64,000 nucleotides of DNA. Source: Providencia rettgeri (GTDB lineage: Bacteria > Pseudomonadota > Gammaproteobacteria > Enterobacterales > Enterobacteriaceae). Below the pieces are notes generated by a model. It worked only from the letters and a program-made list of their open reading frames with translations, was not told the origin of the DNA and did no database searches. Positions 39,506 through 49,097 of this stretch are shown here, piece by piece. The translations under genes were made by a program, and so were the position numbers. Position 1 is the first letter of the stretch. Each line of letters begins with the position of its first letter. The DNA lies in assembly GCF_013702265.1 (NCBI RefSeq), contig NZ_CP059348.1, positions 1,426,001 through 1,490,000 of the forward strand. Direction: 5' to 3'.

Positions 39506-41788
39506 TTACAGTGTACTGGTGAAAGTACGAGTAATAACGTCTTGCTGCTGTTCTTTAGTCAGAGAGTTAAAGCGTACTGCGTATCCTGATACACGGATAG
39601 TCAGCTGCGGATATTTCTCTGGGTTTTCCATCGCGTCTAACAGCATTTCGCGGTTCATGACGTTCACGTTTAAGTGCTGACCACCTTCGATAGAGGATTC
39701 ATGGTGGAAGTAACCATCCATCAGACCCGCTAAGTTAGTTTTACGCACTTCGTCGTCTTTACCTAATGCATTTGGAACGATAGAGAAGGTATAAGAAATA
39801 CCATCTTTCGCGTAAGCAAACGGCAGTTTAGCCACTGAAGTCAGTGATGCAACCGCACCTTTTTGGTCACGACCGTGCATTGGGTTAGCACCTGGTCCGA
39901 ATGGTGCACCAGCACGACGACCATCTGGGGTGTTACCTGTTTTCTTACCATACACAACGTTAGAAGTGATGGTCAGAACTGACTGAGTTGGTACCGCGTT
40001 ACGGTAAGTAGGCAGTTTCTGGATTTTCTTCATGAAACGTTCTACTAAGTCACAAGCGATGTCATCAACACGTGGGTCGTTGTTACCGAATTGTGGGTAT
40101 TCACCTTCGATTTCGAAGTCGATAGCAATACCATCTTCGTCACGAATTGGTTTAACTTTGGCGTATTTGATTGCAGACAGTGAGTCAGCTGCAACAGACA
40201 GACCTGCAATACCACATGCCATTGTACGGTAAACATCACGGTCATGAAGTGCCATCAGTGCTGCTTCATAGCTGTATTTATCGTGCATGAAGTGGATGCA
40301 GTTCAGCGCAGTGACATACTGAGTTGCTAACCAATCCATGAAGTGGTCCATTTTGTCCATCACGGTATCGAAATCAAGAACTTCGTCCATGATTGGAGCA
40401 TGTTTAGGACCGACTTGCATTTTCAGTTTTTCGTCCACACCACCGTTGATGGTGTACAGCATAGTTTTCGCTAAGTTTGCACGAGCACCGAAGAACTGCA
40501 TTTGTTTACCAACAATCATTGGGCTCACGCAACATGCGATTGCGTAGTCATCATTGTTGAAGTCAGGGCGCATTAAGTCATCGTTTTCATACTGTACAGA
40601 TGAAGTATCGATAGACACTTTTGCTGCGAACTTTTTGAAGTTCATTGGCAGTTTTTCTGACCACAGGATAGTCATGTTAGGCTCTGGAGATGGGCCCATG
40701 GTATACAGTGTGTTCAGGAAACGGAAGGTGTTTTTAGTCACCATAGTACGGCCATCAAGACCCATACCAGCCAGTGATTCTGTTGCCCAGATTGGGTCAC
40801 CAGAGAACAGCTCATCGTATTCAGGAGTACGTAAGAAACGAACCATACGCAGTTTCATGACTAAGTGGTCAATCAGTTCTTGCGCTTGTTCTTCTGTGAT
40901 TTTACCTGCTTCTAAGTCACGTTGGATGTACACGTCTAAGAACGTAGATACACGACCAAATGACATTGCTGCACCGTTTTGAGATTTAACAGCGGCTAAG
41001 TAACCGAAGTAAGTCCATTGAACTGCTTCTTGCGCGTTAGTTGCAGGACCAGAGATGTCGTAGCCATATTTAGCAGCCATCTCTTTGATTTGACCCAGTG
41101 CACGGTGCTGTTCAGCAATTTCTTCGCGCAGTTGGATAGTCATTTGCAGGTCTTCACCTTTCTCTAATCTTTCTTGCAGAGAGGTGAATTGGTTGAACTT
41201 GTCTTTCATCAGGAAATCAATACCGTACAGCGCAACGCGACGGTAGTCACCGATGATACGACCACGACCATAAGCATCTGGTAAACCAGTTAAGATACCT
41301 GATTTACGGCATTTTAAGATGTCTGGAGTATAAACATCGAAAACACCTTGGTTATGGGTTTTACGATAGTCAGTGAAGATTTTTTTCAGGCTAGGATCTA
41401 AAGTACGATCGTAAGCTTTACATGAACCTTCAACCATTTTGATACCACCGAACGGGATAAGACCACGTTTCAGAGGTGCGTCAGTTTGTAAACCAACGAC
41501 AGTTTCTAAGTCTTTGCTAATGTAACCAGCATCATGGGAAGTGATTGTTGAAGCAACGTCTGTATCAAAATCAACTGGCGCGTGAGTGCGGTTTTCGATT
41601 TTGATCCCTTCCATGACTTTTTCCCACAGCTTATCAGTCGCTGGAGTAGAGCCTGCTAAGAAAGATTCATCACCTTCATACGGAGTATAGTTTTTCTGAA
41701 TAAAGTCACGGACGTTGACGTTATTCTGCCAGTCACCTTGGCTAAAACCTTGCCATGCTAAAGCGAATTTTTCATTTAATTCGGACAT
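39506..41788 (-). CDS. pflB: Formate C-acetyltransferase (pyruvate formate-lyase)
   Basis: This 760-residue glycyl radical enzyme cleaves pyruvate to acetyl-CoA and formate in anaerobic growth. The catalytic Cys pair is in IACCVSPM (near residues 418-419), and the radical Gly is in [12 protein letters not shown] near the C-terminus. Length equals E. coli PflB. I chose the ATG at 41788 ([15 protein letters not shown]); an earlier ATG would add seven residues without family support. It follows focA by 88 bases, as in the E. coli focA-pflB operon. Confidence 0.98.
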   Translation of the reverse strand: MSELNEKFALAWQGFSQGDWQNNVNVRDFIQKNYTPYEGDESFLAGSTPATDKLWEKVMEGIKIENRTHAPVDFDTDVASTITSHDAGYISKDLETVVGLQTDAPLKRGLIPFGGIKMVEGSCKAYDRTLDPSLKKIFTDYRKTHNQGVFDVYTPDILKCRKSGILTGLPDAYGRGRIIGDYRRVALYGIDFLMKDKFNQFTSLQERLEKGEDLQMTIQLREEIAEQHRALGQIKEMAAKYGYDISGPATNAQEAVQWTYFGYLAAVKSQNGAAMSFGRVSTFLDVYIQRDLEAGKITEEQAQELIDHLVMKLRMVRFLRTPEYDELFSGDPIWATESLAGMGLDGRTMVTKNTFRFLNTLYTMGPSPEPNMTILWSEKLPMNFKKFAAKVSIDTSSVQYENDDLMRPDFNNDDYAIACCVSPMIVGKQMQFFGARANLAKTMLYTINGGVDEKLKMQVGPKHAPIMDEVLDFDTVMDKMDHFMDWLATQYVTALNCIHFMHDKYSYEAALMALHDRDVYRTMACGIAGLSVAADSLSAIKYAKVKPIRDEDGIAIDFEIEGEYPQFGNNDPRVDDIACDLVERFMKKIQKLPTYRNAVPTQSVLTITSNVVYGKKTGNTPDGRRAGAPFGPGANPMHGRDQKGAVASLTSVAKLPFAYAKDGISYTFSIVPNALGKDDEVRKTNLAGLMDGYFHHESSIEGGQHLNVNVMNREMLLDAMENPEKYPQLTIRVSGYAVRFNSLTKEQQQDVITRTFTSTL

Positions 41789-41876
41789 GATACTTTTACC
41801 TTTTAACAATGGATCTTTGAGGGATCTTAATAAATCTTTGTGTACTTGTAATAACGATCGTATTAGCCAATTTCGA

Positions 41877-42734
41877 TTAATGTTTTTCGCTATTACGTAG
41901 ATGCATTAACCAGTAAATCAGGCCGACTAACACCGCGCCGCCAATAATATTTCCGATAGTTACTGGTATTAAATTTTCGGTAATAAAGTTTCCAACGGTT
42001 AAGTTAGAAAATTGTTCTGGTGCCATGTTGATATTTGACCAAAATTCAACAGGGGCAAATTCTTTAATCATGATAGCGAGAGGGATCATAAACATATTTG
42101 CAATACTATGCTCAAAGCCACTTGCGACAAACATTGCGATTGGTAGAACTAATACTACCAGTTTGTCAGTTAGGCTACGACCGGCATAGCTCATCCAAAC
42201 TGCTAAACAAACCATTAAGTTAGCTAAAATACCTAAAAAGACGGCTTCAACAAAAGTATGGTGTAATTTGTAGTTAGCTGTTTGGAGAACGTTTAATCCC
42301 CATTGTCCATTCGCCGCAGCATATTGGCCTGCAAACCAAATAATAGCGACAAAAAACAGTGCGCCAATTAAGTTGCCAATATAAACGTTGAACCAATTGA
42401 GGAACATTTTTCCCCAAGTAATTTTGCCTGTTGCTTTAGATACGATGGTCAGAACAGTGGATGTAAATAAATCAGCACCACATACAACAACTAACATGAG
42501 TCCAAGGGAGAAGCAGATACCGCCAATCAGTTTAGTAAAACCGTAAGGAGCACTTGCTGCACCTGTTGTTGCAGTAATATAGAAAACGAAAGCGATAGAG
42601 ATAAAGATACCAGCAGTGAATGCTGACAAGTAGGTAATAGCTGGGTGTTTGTTCGTTTTATAAACACCTACATCATCAGCAACTTGCGCCATGACAGCAG
42701 GGGATAATAAATTAAAAGGGTTGTCAGCTTTCAT
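41877..42734 (-). CDS. focA: Formate channel FocA
   Basis: This 285-residue protein is the pentameric formate channel of the inner membrane. It has six membrane helices and the conserved formate/nitrite transporter features, for example [20 protein letters not shown] and [14 protein letters not shown], with the gating His in the latter. It is first in the leftward focA-pflB group, so import and export of formate are made together with the enzyme that produces it. An FNR-like site lies upstream. Confidence 0.97.
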   Translation of the reverse strand: MKADNPFNLLSPAVMAQVADDVGVYKTNKHPAITYLSAFTAGIFISIAFVFYITATTGAASAPYGFTKLIGGICFSLGLMLVVVCGADLFTSTVLTIVSKATGKITWGKMFLNWFNVYIGNLIGALFFVAIIWFAGQYAAANGQWGLNVLQTANYKLHHTFVEAVFLGILANLMVCLAVWMSYAGRSLTDKLVVLVLPIAMFVASGFEHSIANMFMIPLAIMIKEFAPVEFWSNINMAPEQFSNLTVGNFITENLIPVTIGNIIGGAVLVGLIYWLMHLRNSEKH

Positions 42735-42805
42735 ACTAACACTCTCTTACAAAGTTGATTAATTATAGCACGCAATTATAGTAACAAACGGGTGTGACGA
42801 TAAAT

Positions 42806-42819
42806 TTGATGTGGATCAT
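42806..42819 (-). promoter_or_regulatory. Probable FNR site upstream of focA-pflB
   Basis: TTGAT-GTGG-ATCAT matches the FNR consensus TTGAT-N4-ATCAA at nine of ten positions. It lies about 72-85 bases before the focA start. The E. coli operon is known to be activated by FNR. Confidence 0.65.
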
Positions 42820-43029
42820 GAAGTGTTGAGAGAACGGGGTTAAAACAGCGCAGAAAACGTCAAAATACAACATAACTGTTTGATTTTAATATAAAAAATA
42901 TTTTTTAAATTTTATAAAAAAATTTTATAAAACGACTCAAAACGGTCTCGATAAGTAAAATGTTACAGATGATTGTTAATGAATCTCGATAATTATTATG
43001 TGATTGAAATTAAATATTGCTTAAGTAAA
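42820..43029. other. AT-rich region between focA and the ycaO terminator
   Basis: This gene-free stretch includes long A/T tracts around 42890-42930. It probably carries further regulatory sites of focA-pflB, which in E. coli has several promoters. I cannot place them. Confidence 0.35.
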
Positions 43030-43053
43030 GATAAAAGCCCAGAGGCTTTTATC
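43030..43053 (-). terminator. Terminator of ycaO
   Basis: GATAAAAGCC pairs perfectly with GGCTTTTATC around a four-base loop, with TTTAC behind it on the minus strand. A second, imperfect stem lies at about 43069-43101. Confidence 0.75.
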
Positions 43054-43107
43054 TCAAATCACCTTAAACCCCACCAAACCTATGGATTTAGTGGAGGGCT
43101 TTCTTAA

Positions 43108-44862
43108 TTAAGCATTAGCACGCTTAGCTTTTTGCAGCTTTTCGTAAGCTGCTAAAAGCCCTTGATGAGCAGGTAATGCTTTGAGCTCTTCATCAATTGC
43201 CCATAATCCGTAGAAGCTTGATTCGCCAGCAATTGCTGCCGACGCAGCATCTACTGCCTCTTGCCCATACATACGAACAAATGCTTGATAATACTGAGCA
43301 GGCTCTCTCTCTTCTTCTTGGGAAAGCAGCAGCAGAGTGTGCAAGCAGCGGTAGTAGTTAGCGCGTTCTGGCGTGAAGACAGAACTGTTGAAGTCTTGTG
43401 TCCATTCAACCCAAGCCAGTGCTTGTTCAAGATCGCCACCCGCTAAGGCTAACATTGATTTCAATTCGCCAATGCGCAGATTGCTCCAGCCGTTATCTTT
43501 ACCAACAGCCAAACCTAACAGCTCGCGCACACGGGTAAAGTCATCTAATCCGTCGTCATCTAACTGTTCAATGAGAGCAAGATAATCTTCTTTTTCCCAC
43601 TGACTATCAGGGAGGGACATAATGGTATCGCGCAGGTAAGCGCCCATCGCATTGTTGGCAATATGCAAATCTTCCACAGGATAGATATCTGACATACCTG
43701 GCACTAAGATACGGCAAGCATACACACCTAAATGGCTGTAATCTGCGATATAGACTTCTGCGTCAAGTTTGTTGAAGATTGCCATTAACGTTGCAAATTC
43801 TTCTGTCGTGGTACCTTTAAAGCTCCAATCTGCAAATGGATAATCCGCATCGTCTTTAAACATATCCCAGCTAATTAAACCGCTCGAATCGATAAAGTGG
43901 GTTTCTAAGTTTGTGTGCTCACCGACTTCTTCATCGTCAAAGGTTGGGGCGTTAAACACGTCCAAATCTTTCAGTCCACGACCTTGCAGTAATTCAGTGA
44001 CTGTACGCTCTAAGGCAACACCAAAATCAGGGTGCGCGCCGAAAGAAGCAAAACACGTTCCGTTCTGTGGGTTAAACAGCACAACACAGATAACTGGGAA
44101 TTGACCACCCAAAGAGGCGTCGTAACAGAAGATAGGGAAGCCTTCGTTTTCCAGTGTTTCAATCGCGGCGACTACACCAGGATAGCGAGCCATCACATTG
44201 GCAGGGATCGTTGGTAAACTAATGCTTTCGGCAATAATTTTGTTTTTTACAAAGCGTTCGAATACTTCGGATAATCCTTGCACACGGGCTTCGTTTGCCG
44301 TGTTTCCGGCAGACATCCCATTAGACACATATAAGTTACCGACGATATTCATTGGAATATAGACGGTGCTGTTATCAGATTGACGTGTAAATGGCAGGGC
44401 ACAAATACCGCGCTCTTCATTACCTGATTGCAGGTCAATCAGTTGGCTGCCTGCGAGTGCATTGTCGGGATCATAAAAAGCAATCAAACGCTCATCCAGC
44501 AAACCGGCTGGCAGGCTATCATCTTCAGTTAACGGGAACCATTTCTCATTAGGGTAATGAACGAAATCCCCTTCAGCGATGGATTTACCTAAATAGAAAT
44601 CCGCGAAGAAATAGTTGGTGGATAAACGCTCAAAATATTCACCGAGAGCAGAGGCTAAAGCCGCTTTTTTACTTGCGCCTTTACCGTTGGTAAAGCACAG
44701 CGGGCACTCTTTGTCACGAATATGAACGGACCAAACATTTGGAACTGGATTCAGCCAAGAGGCTTCTTCGATATCGAATCCTAAATTTTTCAGTTTGGTT
44801 TGGAATGCATCAATGGAGTCTTCGAGTGCGGCATCTTTGCCGGGAATAAATGTTTGGCTCAT
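43108..44862 (-). CDS. ycaO: YcaO, accessory factor of ribosomal protein S12 methylthiolation
   Basis: This 584-residue protein is the YcaO ATP-binding protein that helps RimO modify S12. The Pro-rich tail typical of azoline-forming YcaO enzymes is missing at its end (LQKAKRANA), as in other non-azoline members. The conserved GKGASKKAALASALGEYFER and GLSEVFERFVK segments, which hold ATP-binding Glu residues, are intact. Length is close to E. coli YcaO (586). It is next to focA, as in E. coli, but serC-aroA does not follow on the other side here. Confidence 0.95.
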   Translation of the reverse strand: MSQTFIPGKDAALEDSIDAFQTKLKNLGFDIEEASWLNPVPNVWSVHIRDKECPLCFTNGKGASKKAALASALGEYFERLSTNYFFADFYLGKSIAEGDFVHYPNEKWFPLTEDDSLPAGLLDERLIAFYDPDNALAGSQLIDLQSGNEERGICALPFTRQSDNSTVYIPMNIVGNLYVSNGMSAGNTANEARVQGLSEVFERFVKNKIIAESISLPTIPANVMARYPGVVAAIETLENEGFPIFCYDASLGGQFPVICVVLFNPQNGTCFASFGAHPDFGVALERTVTELLQGRGLKDLDVFNAPTFDDEEVGEHTNLETHFIDSSGLISWDMFKDDADYPFADWSFKGTTTEEFATLMAIFNKLDAEVYIADYSHLGVYACRILVPGMSDIYPVEDLHIANNAMGAYLRDTIMSLPDSQWEKEDYLALIEQLDDDGLDDFTRVRELLGLAVGKDNGWSNLRIGELKSMLALAGGDLEQALAWVEWTQDFNSSVFTPERANYYRCLHTLLLLSQEEEREPAQYYQAFVRMYGQEAVDAASAAIAGESSFYGLWAIDEELKALPAHQGLLAAYEKLQKAKRANA

Positions 44863-45097
44863 TGTCAGTCACTTGTAAATGGCTTGTTTCAGATAGCGGC
44901 TATGATACGGACTTTTTGCCTAGGGCTCACGCTTTTTATGTTGAGCTCACGCTTTTTATTCAAGACAGAAAAATAGCGAAAAATTAAAATTTACTAAAAT
45001 GACAAAGTCGATCACAAAACTCTCAGATTAAATCCACATAATAACGTGAGTTTATTTTTAATATTATGCTCGTTAATTTTAGTTAAAGGAAAATAGG
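44863..45097. other. Divergent ycaO-ansB intergenic region with a 20-bp tandem repeat
   Basis: GCTCACGCTTTTTAT occurs at 44925-44939 and again at 44945-44959, exactly 20 bases apart, as a short tandem duplication. The ansB promoter should lie to its right. E. coli ansB is controlled by CRP and FNR; I see no consensus site for either. Confidence 0.6.
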
Positions 45098-46141
45098 ATG
45101 AAAAACCGAAATAAAGCGCTGTTAGCCACACTGGTTTCACTGTTTGCTGCATCCGCATTTGCACAACCGAATATTACGGTGTTGGCAACGGGCGGAACCA
45201 TTGCGGGCGGTGGAGAATCAGCAACAGGTTCAAGCTACCAAGCTGGGAAAGTAGGAATTGACTCTTTACTTAATGCGGTACCAGAGACTAAAAAAATCGC
45301 TAACCTGAGTGGTGAGCAGCTGGTGAATATCGGCTCTCAAGATATGAATGACCAAGTTTGGTTAACTCTCGCCAAAAAAATCAATCAAGATTGTAATAAA
45401 ACCGATGGTTTTGTGATCACTCATGGTACTGACACCATGGAGGAAACGGCCTTTTTCCTTGATTTAACCACGGCCTGTAAAAAGCCAATTGTTATGGTGG
45501 GGGCAATGCGTCCTTCCACGGCTTTGGGCGCTGATGGACCATTGAACTTATATAATGCCGTTGTATTAGCATCTGATAAATCTGCAGGAGAGCGTGGCGT
45601 GCTGATGGCTATGAATGACAAAGTGATCCAAGGTCGCAATGTCATGAAAATGAGCACAACAGAAGTTCAAGCCTTTGATGCCGTGAATGCGGGGGCAGAA
45701 GGTTATATTCATGATGGTAAAGTGACTTACTATAAAGTACCGGAACCTCGTGGTGATAAACCTGTTTTTGATGTTAGTAAGTTAGATAAATTACCAGAAG
45801 TGGGTATTGTCTATAACTATGCGAATGCATCTTCAGCACCAGTGAAAGCACTGCGCGAAGAAGGCGTTAAAGGTATTGTGAGTGCCGGTGTTGGTAACGG
45901 GAATATGTATAAAACTATTTTTGATGCATTAGCTAATGCAGCGAAAGAGGATGTTGTCGTGGTACGTTCCAGCCGCGTACCGACAGGCTATACAACGCGA
46001 AATGCGGAAGTGAATGATAATGAATATGGGTTTGTAGCATCTGAAAGATTGAACCCACAAAAATCTCGTGTATTACTGCAATTAGCATTGACACAAACGA
46101 AAGACCCGAAAAAAATCCAAGAGATGTTTGAACAATATTAA
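45098..46141 (+). CDS. ansB: Periplasmic L-asparaginase II
   Basis: This 347-residue enzyme hydrolyses asparagine to aspartate and ammonia. A signal peptide of about 22 residues ends in AFA before QPNITVLATG. The catalytic Thr of TGGTIAGGG and the second triad THGTDTMEET are both intact. It is transcribed alone, divergent from ycaO, with a good terminator. In E. coli it is induced in anaerobiosis, which would fit the neighbouring focA-pfl genes, but a shared control is inference. Confidence 0.97.
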   Translation: MKNRNKALLATLVSLFAASAFAQPNITVLATGGTIAGGGESATGSSYQAGKVGIDSLLNAVPETKKIANLSGEQLVNIGSQDMNDQVWLTLAKKINQDCNKTDGFVITHGTDTMEETAFFLDLTTACKKPIVMVGAMRPSTALGADGPLNLYNAVVLASDKSAGERGVLMAMNDKVIQGRNVMKMSTTEVQAFDAVNAGAEGYIHDGKVTYYKVPEPRGDKPVFDVSKLDKLPEVGIVYNYANASSAPVKALREEGVKGIVSAGVGNGNMYKTIFDALANAAKEDVVVVRSSRVPTGYTTRNAEVNDNEYGFVASERLNPQKSRVLLQLALTQTKDPKKIQEMFEQY

Positions 46142-46152
46142 TATTTAATAAT

Positions 46153-46176
46153 AGGCGACAGAAATGTCGCCTTTAT
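46153..46176 (+). terminator. Terminator of ansB
   Basis: AGGCGACA pairs with TGTCGCCT around a GAAA tetraloop, followed by TTATTCTATTTTTATT. Confidence 0.82.
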
Positions 46177-46317
46177 TCTATTTTTATTACGTATAAAACG
46201 TGTTCTTTTGGTGATAAGCGAATTTATATAATCAAAATAACTCGACAATAAATACCTATAAATAAGGAAATAAAGTTATTATCGAGCAATTCAATATCAT
46301 TTATTTAACAAATTTAA

Positions 46318-46995
46318 TTACAGAGCACCCGCTTCAGATGTGTGTGGTTCTGAATTTTCTTGTTTGGTTTTTTCTTTAAATACCGCTACGTTTCCCGTCG
46401 ATTTCGTTGCAGATTTAACCTCAGCATGACCAGAAAATATTCCGCCTTTTTTAATGGATAAACTGGAATAGCGGATGATGCCATAAATTTCACCATTGGT
46501 ATCAATGCTAATAGTTTCGGTGATGCATTCACCTTCCACTTTGCCATTTACCCATAGCTCATTACTGGTTATATTGCCGGTAACATGTCCATTTTGCATG
46601 ATTTTGACGGTGTTGTTTTTACCGGTAATATTGCCAATCACAGTACCATAAATATGCACTTGTTCATTGGAAGTAATATTGCCCTCAAACACGACATCTT
46701 TGGCAATAATGGTATTGGTTTTTTCTTCGCTAACGACTGCTGTAGATGTTTGCATTTTTTCCTCAGCAATTTGTTGAGTGATTTCTTCTTTATTGATAGT
46801 GGGAGTGGGCTCTGGTTTGTTTTGTTTTTTATTGAACATGTGACTAACCTTTTTGTAATTGAAGTATAGAACCAAACAAATGATTGAAGATATAAAGGCA
46901 ACGGATGCCACAAAGGTATATCTAAAAAACCACGCTATCAAAGTAAGAAACCAGAAGAAAAAACTTATGTTCAAAAACAGATATGTTTTTTTCAT
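46318..46995 (-). CDS. ccmA: Membrane-anchored bactofilin (CcmA-type)
   Basis: This 225-residue protein has two hydrophobic segments at the N-terminus (about residues 5-23 and 28-46), a polar linker, and a bactofilin beta-helix (about residues 95-190) with repeated turns such as VFEGNITSNEQVHIYGTVIGN and HVTGNITSNELWVNGKVEGE in part. Bactofilins form filaments that shape the cell envelope. In Proteus mirabilis the membrane protein CcmA of this family affects cell curvature and swarming. The gene name is by analogy. It is between ansB and fur, transcribed leftward alone. Confidence 0.8.
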   Translation of the reverse strand: MKKTYLFLNISFFFWFLTLIAWFFRYTFVASVAFISSIICLVLYFNYKKVSHMFNKKQNKPEPTPTINKEEITQQIAEEKMQTSTAVVSEEKTNTIIAKDVVFEGNITSNEQVHIYGTVIGNITGKNNTVKIMQNGHVTGNITSNELWVNGKVEGECITETISIDTNGEIYGIIRYSSLSIKKGGIFSGHAEVKSATKSTGNVAVFKEKTKQENSEPHTSEAGAL

Positions 46996-47171
46996 CCTTT
47001 AATCTCTTACGCATAAATTTGATCATGAGTATAAATTAAAATAACACATGGCAAATTAAAGAATAGAGGATAATTTTAGTTTTATCTGAAGAAATAAAGC
47101 TATGTATTTTAAAAAAATAGTCGCTAATTTTCAGCTAAAGAGCAAAATAGGGGAATGTTAAGAATATATAA
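46996..47171. other. Upstream region of the bactofilin gene
   Basis: AT-rich sequence between the bactofilin start and the fur terminator. I see no gene or clear site. Confidence 0.35.
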
Positions 47172-47206
47172 ATAAAAATACCCACTAATAAACATTAAGT
47201 GGGTAT
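47172..47206 (-). terminator. Terminator of fur
   Basis: ATACCCACT pairs perfectly with AGTGGGTAT around an 11-base loop, followed on the minus strand by TTTTATTTATAT. A second stem of 12 bp lies closer to fur at 47233-47261. Confidence 0.88.
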
Positions 47207-47271
47207 CATCAATACGAAATCACTGATTAATTAAATCGCCTCATTTTTAATGAGACGATTTATGAATGTGA

Positions 47272-47718
47272 TTATTTAGCTTCGTGGACGCTTTCATTTT
47301 CACGACAGTCACCTTCAGCACAGTGGCCATATAGATATAAACTGTGGTTAGACAGTTTAATGCCGTGGCGCTTGGCGATGTCATGCTGACGTTCTTCGAT
47401 TGATTCGTCAGTAAATTCGATAACTTTGCCACAATCTAAACAAATTAAGTGGTCATGGTGATGCTGCTGAGTCAATTCAAATACGGATTTTCCACCTTCG
47501 AAATTGTGACGAGTCACAATACCTGCATCATCAAATTGGTTTAATACGCGGTAGACAGTGGCTAACCCGATTTCTTCACCAATATCAATCAGCTTTTTGT
47601 AGAGATCTTCCGCACTGACGTGATGGCACTCAGGCTCCTGAAGTACTTCCAAAATCTTCAATCTTGGAAGAGTGACTTTGAGTCCTGCATTTTTCAATGC
47701 TTTATTATTGTCTGTCAT
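47272..47718 (-). CDS. fur: Ferric uptake regulator
   Basis: This 148-residue repressor binds Fe(II) and controls iron uptake genes. An N-terminal winged helix (LKVTLPRLKILEVLQ) precedes the metal-binding region (HHHDHLICLDCGKVIEF), with C-x2-C and further His and Cys in the tail (HCAEGDCRENES). Length equals E. coli Fur. It follows fldA in the same direction, as in E. coli. Confidence 0.98.
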   Translation of the reverse strand: MTDNNKALKNAGLKVTLPRLKILEVLQEPECHHVSAEDLYKKLIDIGEEIGLATVYRVLNQFDDAGIVTRHNFEGGKSVFELTQQHHHDHLICLDCGKVIEFTDESIEERQHDIAKRHGIKLSNHSLYLYGHCAEGDCRENESVHEAK

Positions 47719-47868
47719 GCGGGCTTGTCCTGTATTTTAAATCATAAATTTAACAATAATGAGACGTTTTTAACAAAAATCCAGTTGTCTTCTAAACTGA
47801 TTTACAATTATAGGCATGGAAAATAAAAATAGAAACCATGCATTGTCTCATTATTTTGATTCGTTCTT

Positions 47869-47926
47869 AAAAGCGAGTCCATTAGATGGAAGGAATAATC
47901 CATCATATCGAATGGCACCCGCTTTT
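47869..47926. terminator. Long two-part hairpin between fldA and fur
   Basis: AAAAGCG at one end pairs with CGCTTTT at the other, and the stem continues to about 15 bp with a bulge. It encloses an inner GATGGA/TCCATC hairpin. With T residues on both strands it may end transcripts or slow read-through from fldA to fur. Confidence 0.55.
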
Positions 47927-47947
47927 AATTGACAATCTATGTCATTA

Positions 47948-48475
47948 TTAGCCAAGGATTTCAGCCAGAGACATCTCTTCAGAGATCTGTTTAACCCAAG
48001 CGTCAACACGCTCTTCGGTCAGTTCTGGTTGACGATCTTCATCGATAGCAAGGCCGATAAAGTGATTATCGTCTGCCATACCTTTAGAGACTTCAAAGTG
48101 GTAGCCTTCAGTTGGCCAATGGCCCACGATCACTGCACCACGTGGCTCAATGATGTCACGGATAGTTCCCATCGCATCACAGAAATACTCTGCGTAGTCT
48201 TCTTGGTCTCCACAACCAAACAGTGCGACAAGCTTGCCGTCAAAATCAATTTCTTCTAATGTTGGGAAAAAGTCATCCCAATCACACTGAGCTTCACCGT
48301 AGTACCACGTAGGGATGCCAAGAAGTAGGATATCAAATGCTTCGATATCTTCTTTGCTGCATTTAGCAATATCGTGAACTTCTGCAACATCTTTGCCTAA
48401 TCTTTCTTGGATCATTTTGGCAATATTTTCTGTGTTACCTGTGTCACTTCCGAAGAAAATGCCTATAACTGCCAT
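47948..48475 (-). CDS. fldA: Flavodoxin 1
   Basis: This 175-residue FMN protein carries electrons to enzymes such as pyruvate formate-lyase activating enzyme (PflA), methionine synthase and IspG/H, so it serves the pfl genes of this same window. The phosphate-binding loop is in FFGSDTGNTENIAKMI near the start. Length is close to E. coli FldA (176). It precedes fur in the same direction. Confidence 0.98.
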   Translation of the reverse strand: MAVIGIFFGSDTGNTENIAKMIQERLGKDVAEVHDIAKCSKEDIEAFDILLLGIPTWYYGEAQCDWDDFFPTLEEIDFDGKLVALFGCGDQEDYAEYFCDAMGTIRDIIEPRGAVIVGHWPTEGYHFEVSKGMADDNHFIGLAIDEDRQPELTEERVDAWVKQISEEMSLAEILG

Positions 48476-48630
48476 AAAGTGATTAACCTCTTGTTTTTCT
48501 AGTAGAGAGTATAAATTACCGATTCTGCTAGAACTAAAATAGAGAACGAAAATAGGTAAAATTTTGCGCCTTATTTTGGCGAAAAAAACAGTGTTAGTCT
48601 GTCAAATTTGTGTGATTTATCCAGATACGG

Positions 48631-48924
48631 CTAGCGATCAATTGTCTCACTAACCTGCTCAAGTTGAGCCATCAAAATTTCTTCAATTAGCTCACTTCGG
48701 CTTATGTTTTTCTCTTCAGCTAATTGGTTTAAGACCGCGACAGCGTCTTCATTTAATTTCAGCTCAACTCGACGTAGCCCTTTGACTTTGTCTCGTTTTA
48801 GCTGATTTCGCTTATTGATTCGTAATTGTTCATCCCGCGACAACGGGCTAGTTTTTGGTCGCCCAGGCCTGCGTTCTTCTGCGAACAAATCCAGTGTGGT
48901 GCGGTCAGTTTGTTCTTTTGCCAT
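48631..48924 (-). CDS. ybfE: YbfE, ribbon-helix-helix-like protein (LexA-regulated in E. coli)
   Basis: This 97-residue protein is nearly identical to E. coli YbfE over MAKEQTDRTTLDLFAEERRP, then GRPKTSPLSRDEQLRINKRN. The C-terminal part (VELKLNEDAVAVLNQLAEEK) looks like a ribbon-helix-helix. E. coli ybfE is under LexA control, but I find no CTGT-N8-ACAG site in the 170 bases upstream here. The function is unknown. It keeps its usual place before fldA. Confidence 0.93.
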   Translation of the reverse strand: MAKEQTDRTTLDLFAEERRPGRPKTSPLSRDEQLRINKRNQLKRDKVKGLRRVELKLNEDAVAVLNQLAEEKNISRSELIEEILMAQLEQVSETIDR

Positions 48925-48958
48925 ATCTACTATTGCTAACGGAAGGGGTGTGCCAGTA

Positions 48959-49020
48959 ATTCAGCGGGCAATGATACCCTAGCTGAACCCCTAGTACCAT
49001 AGGTGCATACCCCGCTAATT
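48959..49020 (-). promoter_or_regulatory. Nested inverted repeats upstream of ybfE
   Basis: AATTCAGCGGG (48959-48969) and CCCCGCTAATT (49010-49020) form an outer imperfect inverted repeat, and CCTA and TAGG pair inside. It lies where the ybfE leader or promoter should be. The role is unknown. Confidence 0.4.
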
Positions 49021-49053
49021 CATCTAATAGATTAAAAAAAAAGCACTTTTAAG

Positions 49054-49090
49054 AAAAAAGCATCACCCAAAGAGTAAGTGATGCTTTTTT
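49054..49090. terminator. Bidirectional terminator at the end of the secretion operon
   Basis: AAAAAAGCATCAC and GTGATGCTTTTTT form a perfect 13-bp stem including the A/T flanks, with an 11-base loop. It stands eight bases after the last secretion gene. Confidence 0.92.
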
Positions 49091-49097
49091 ATTCAGG

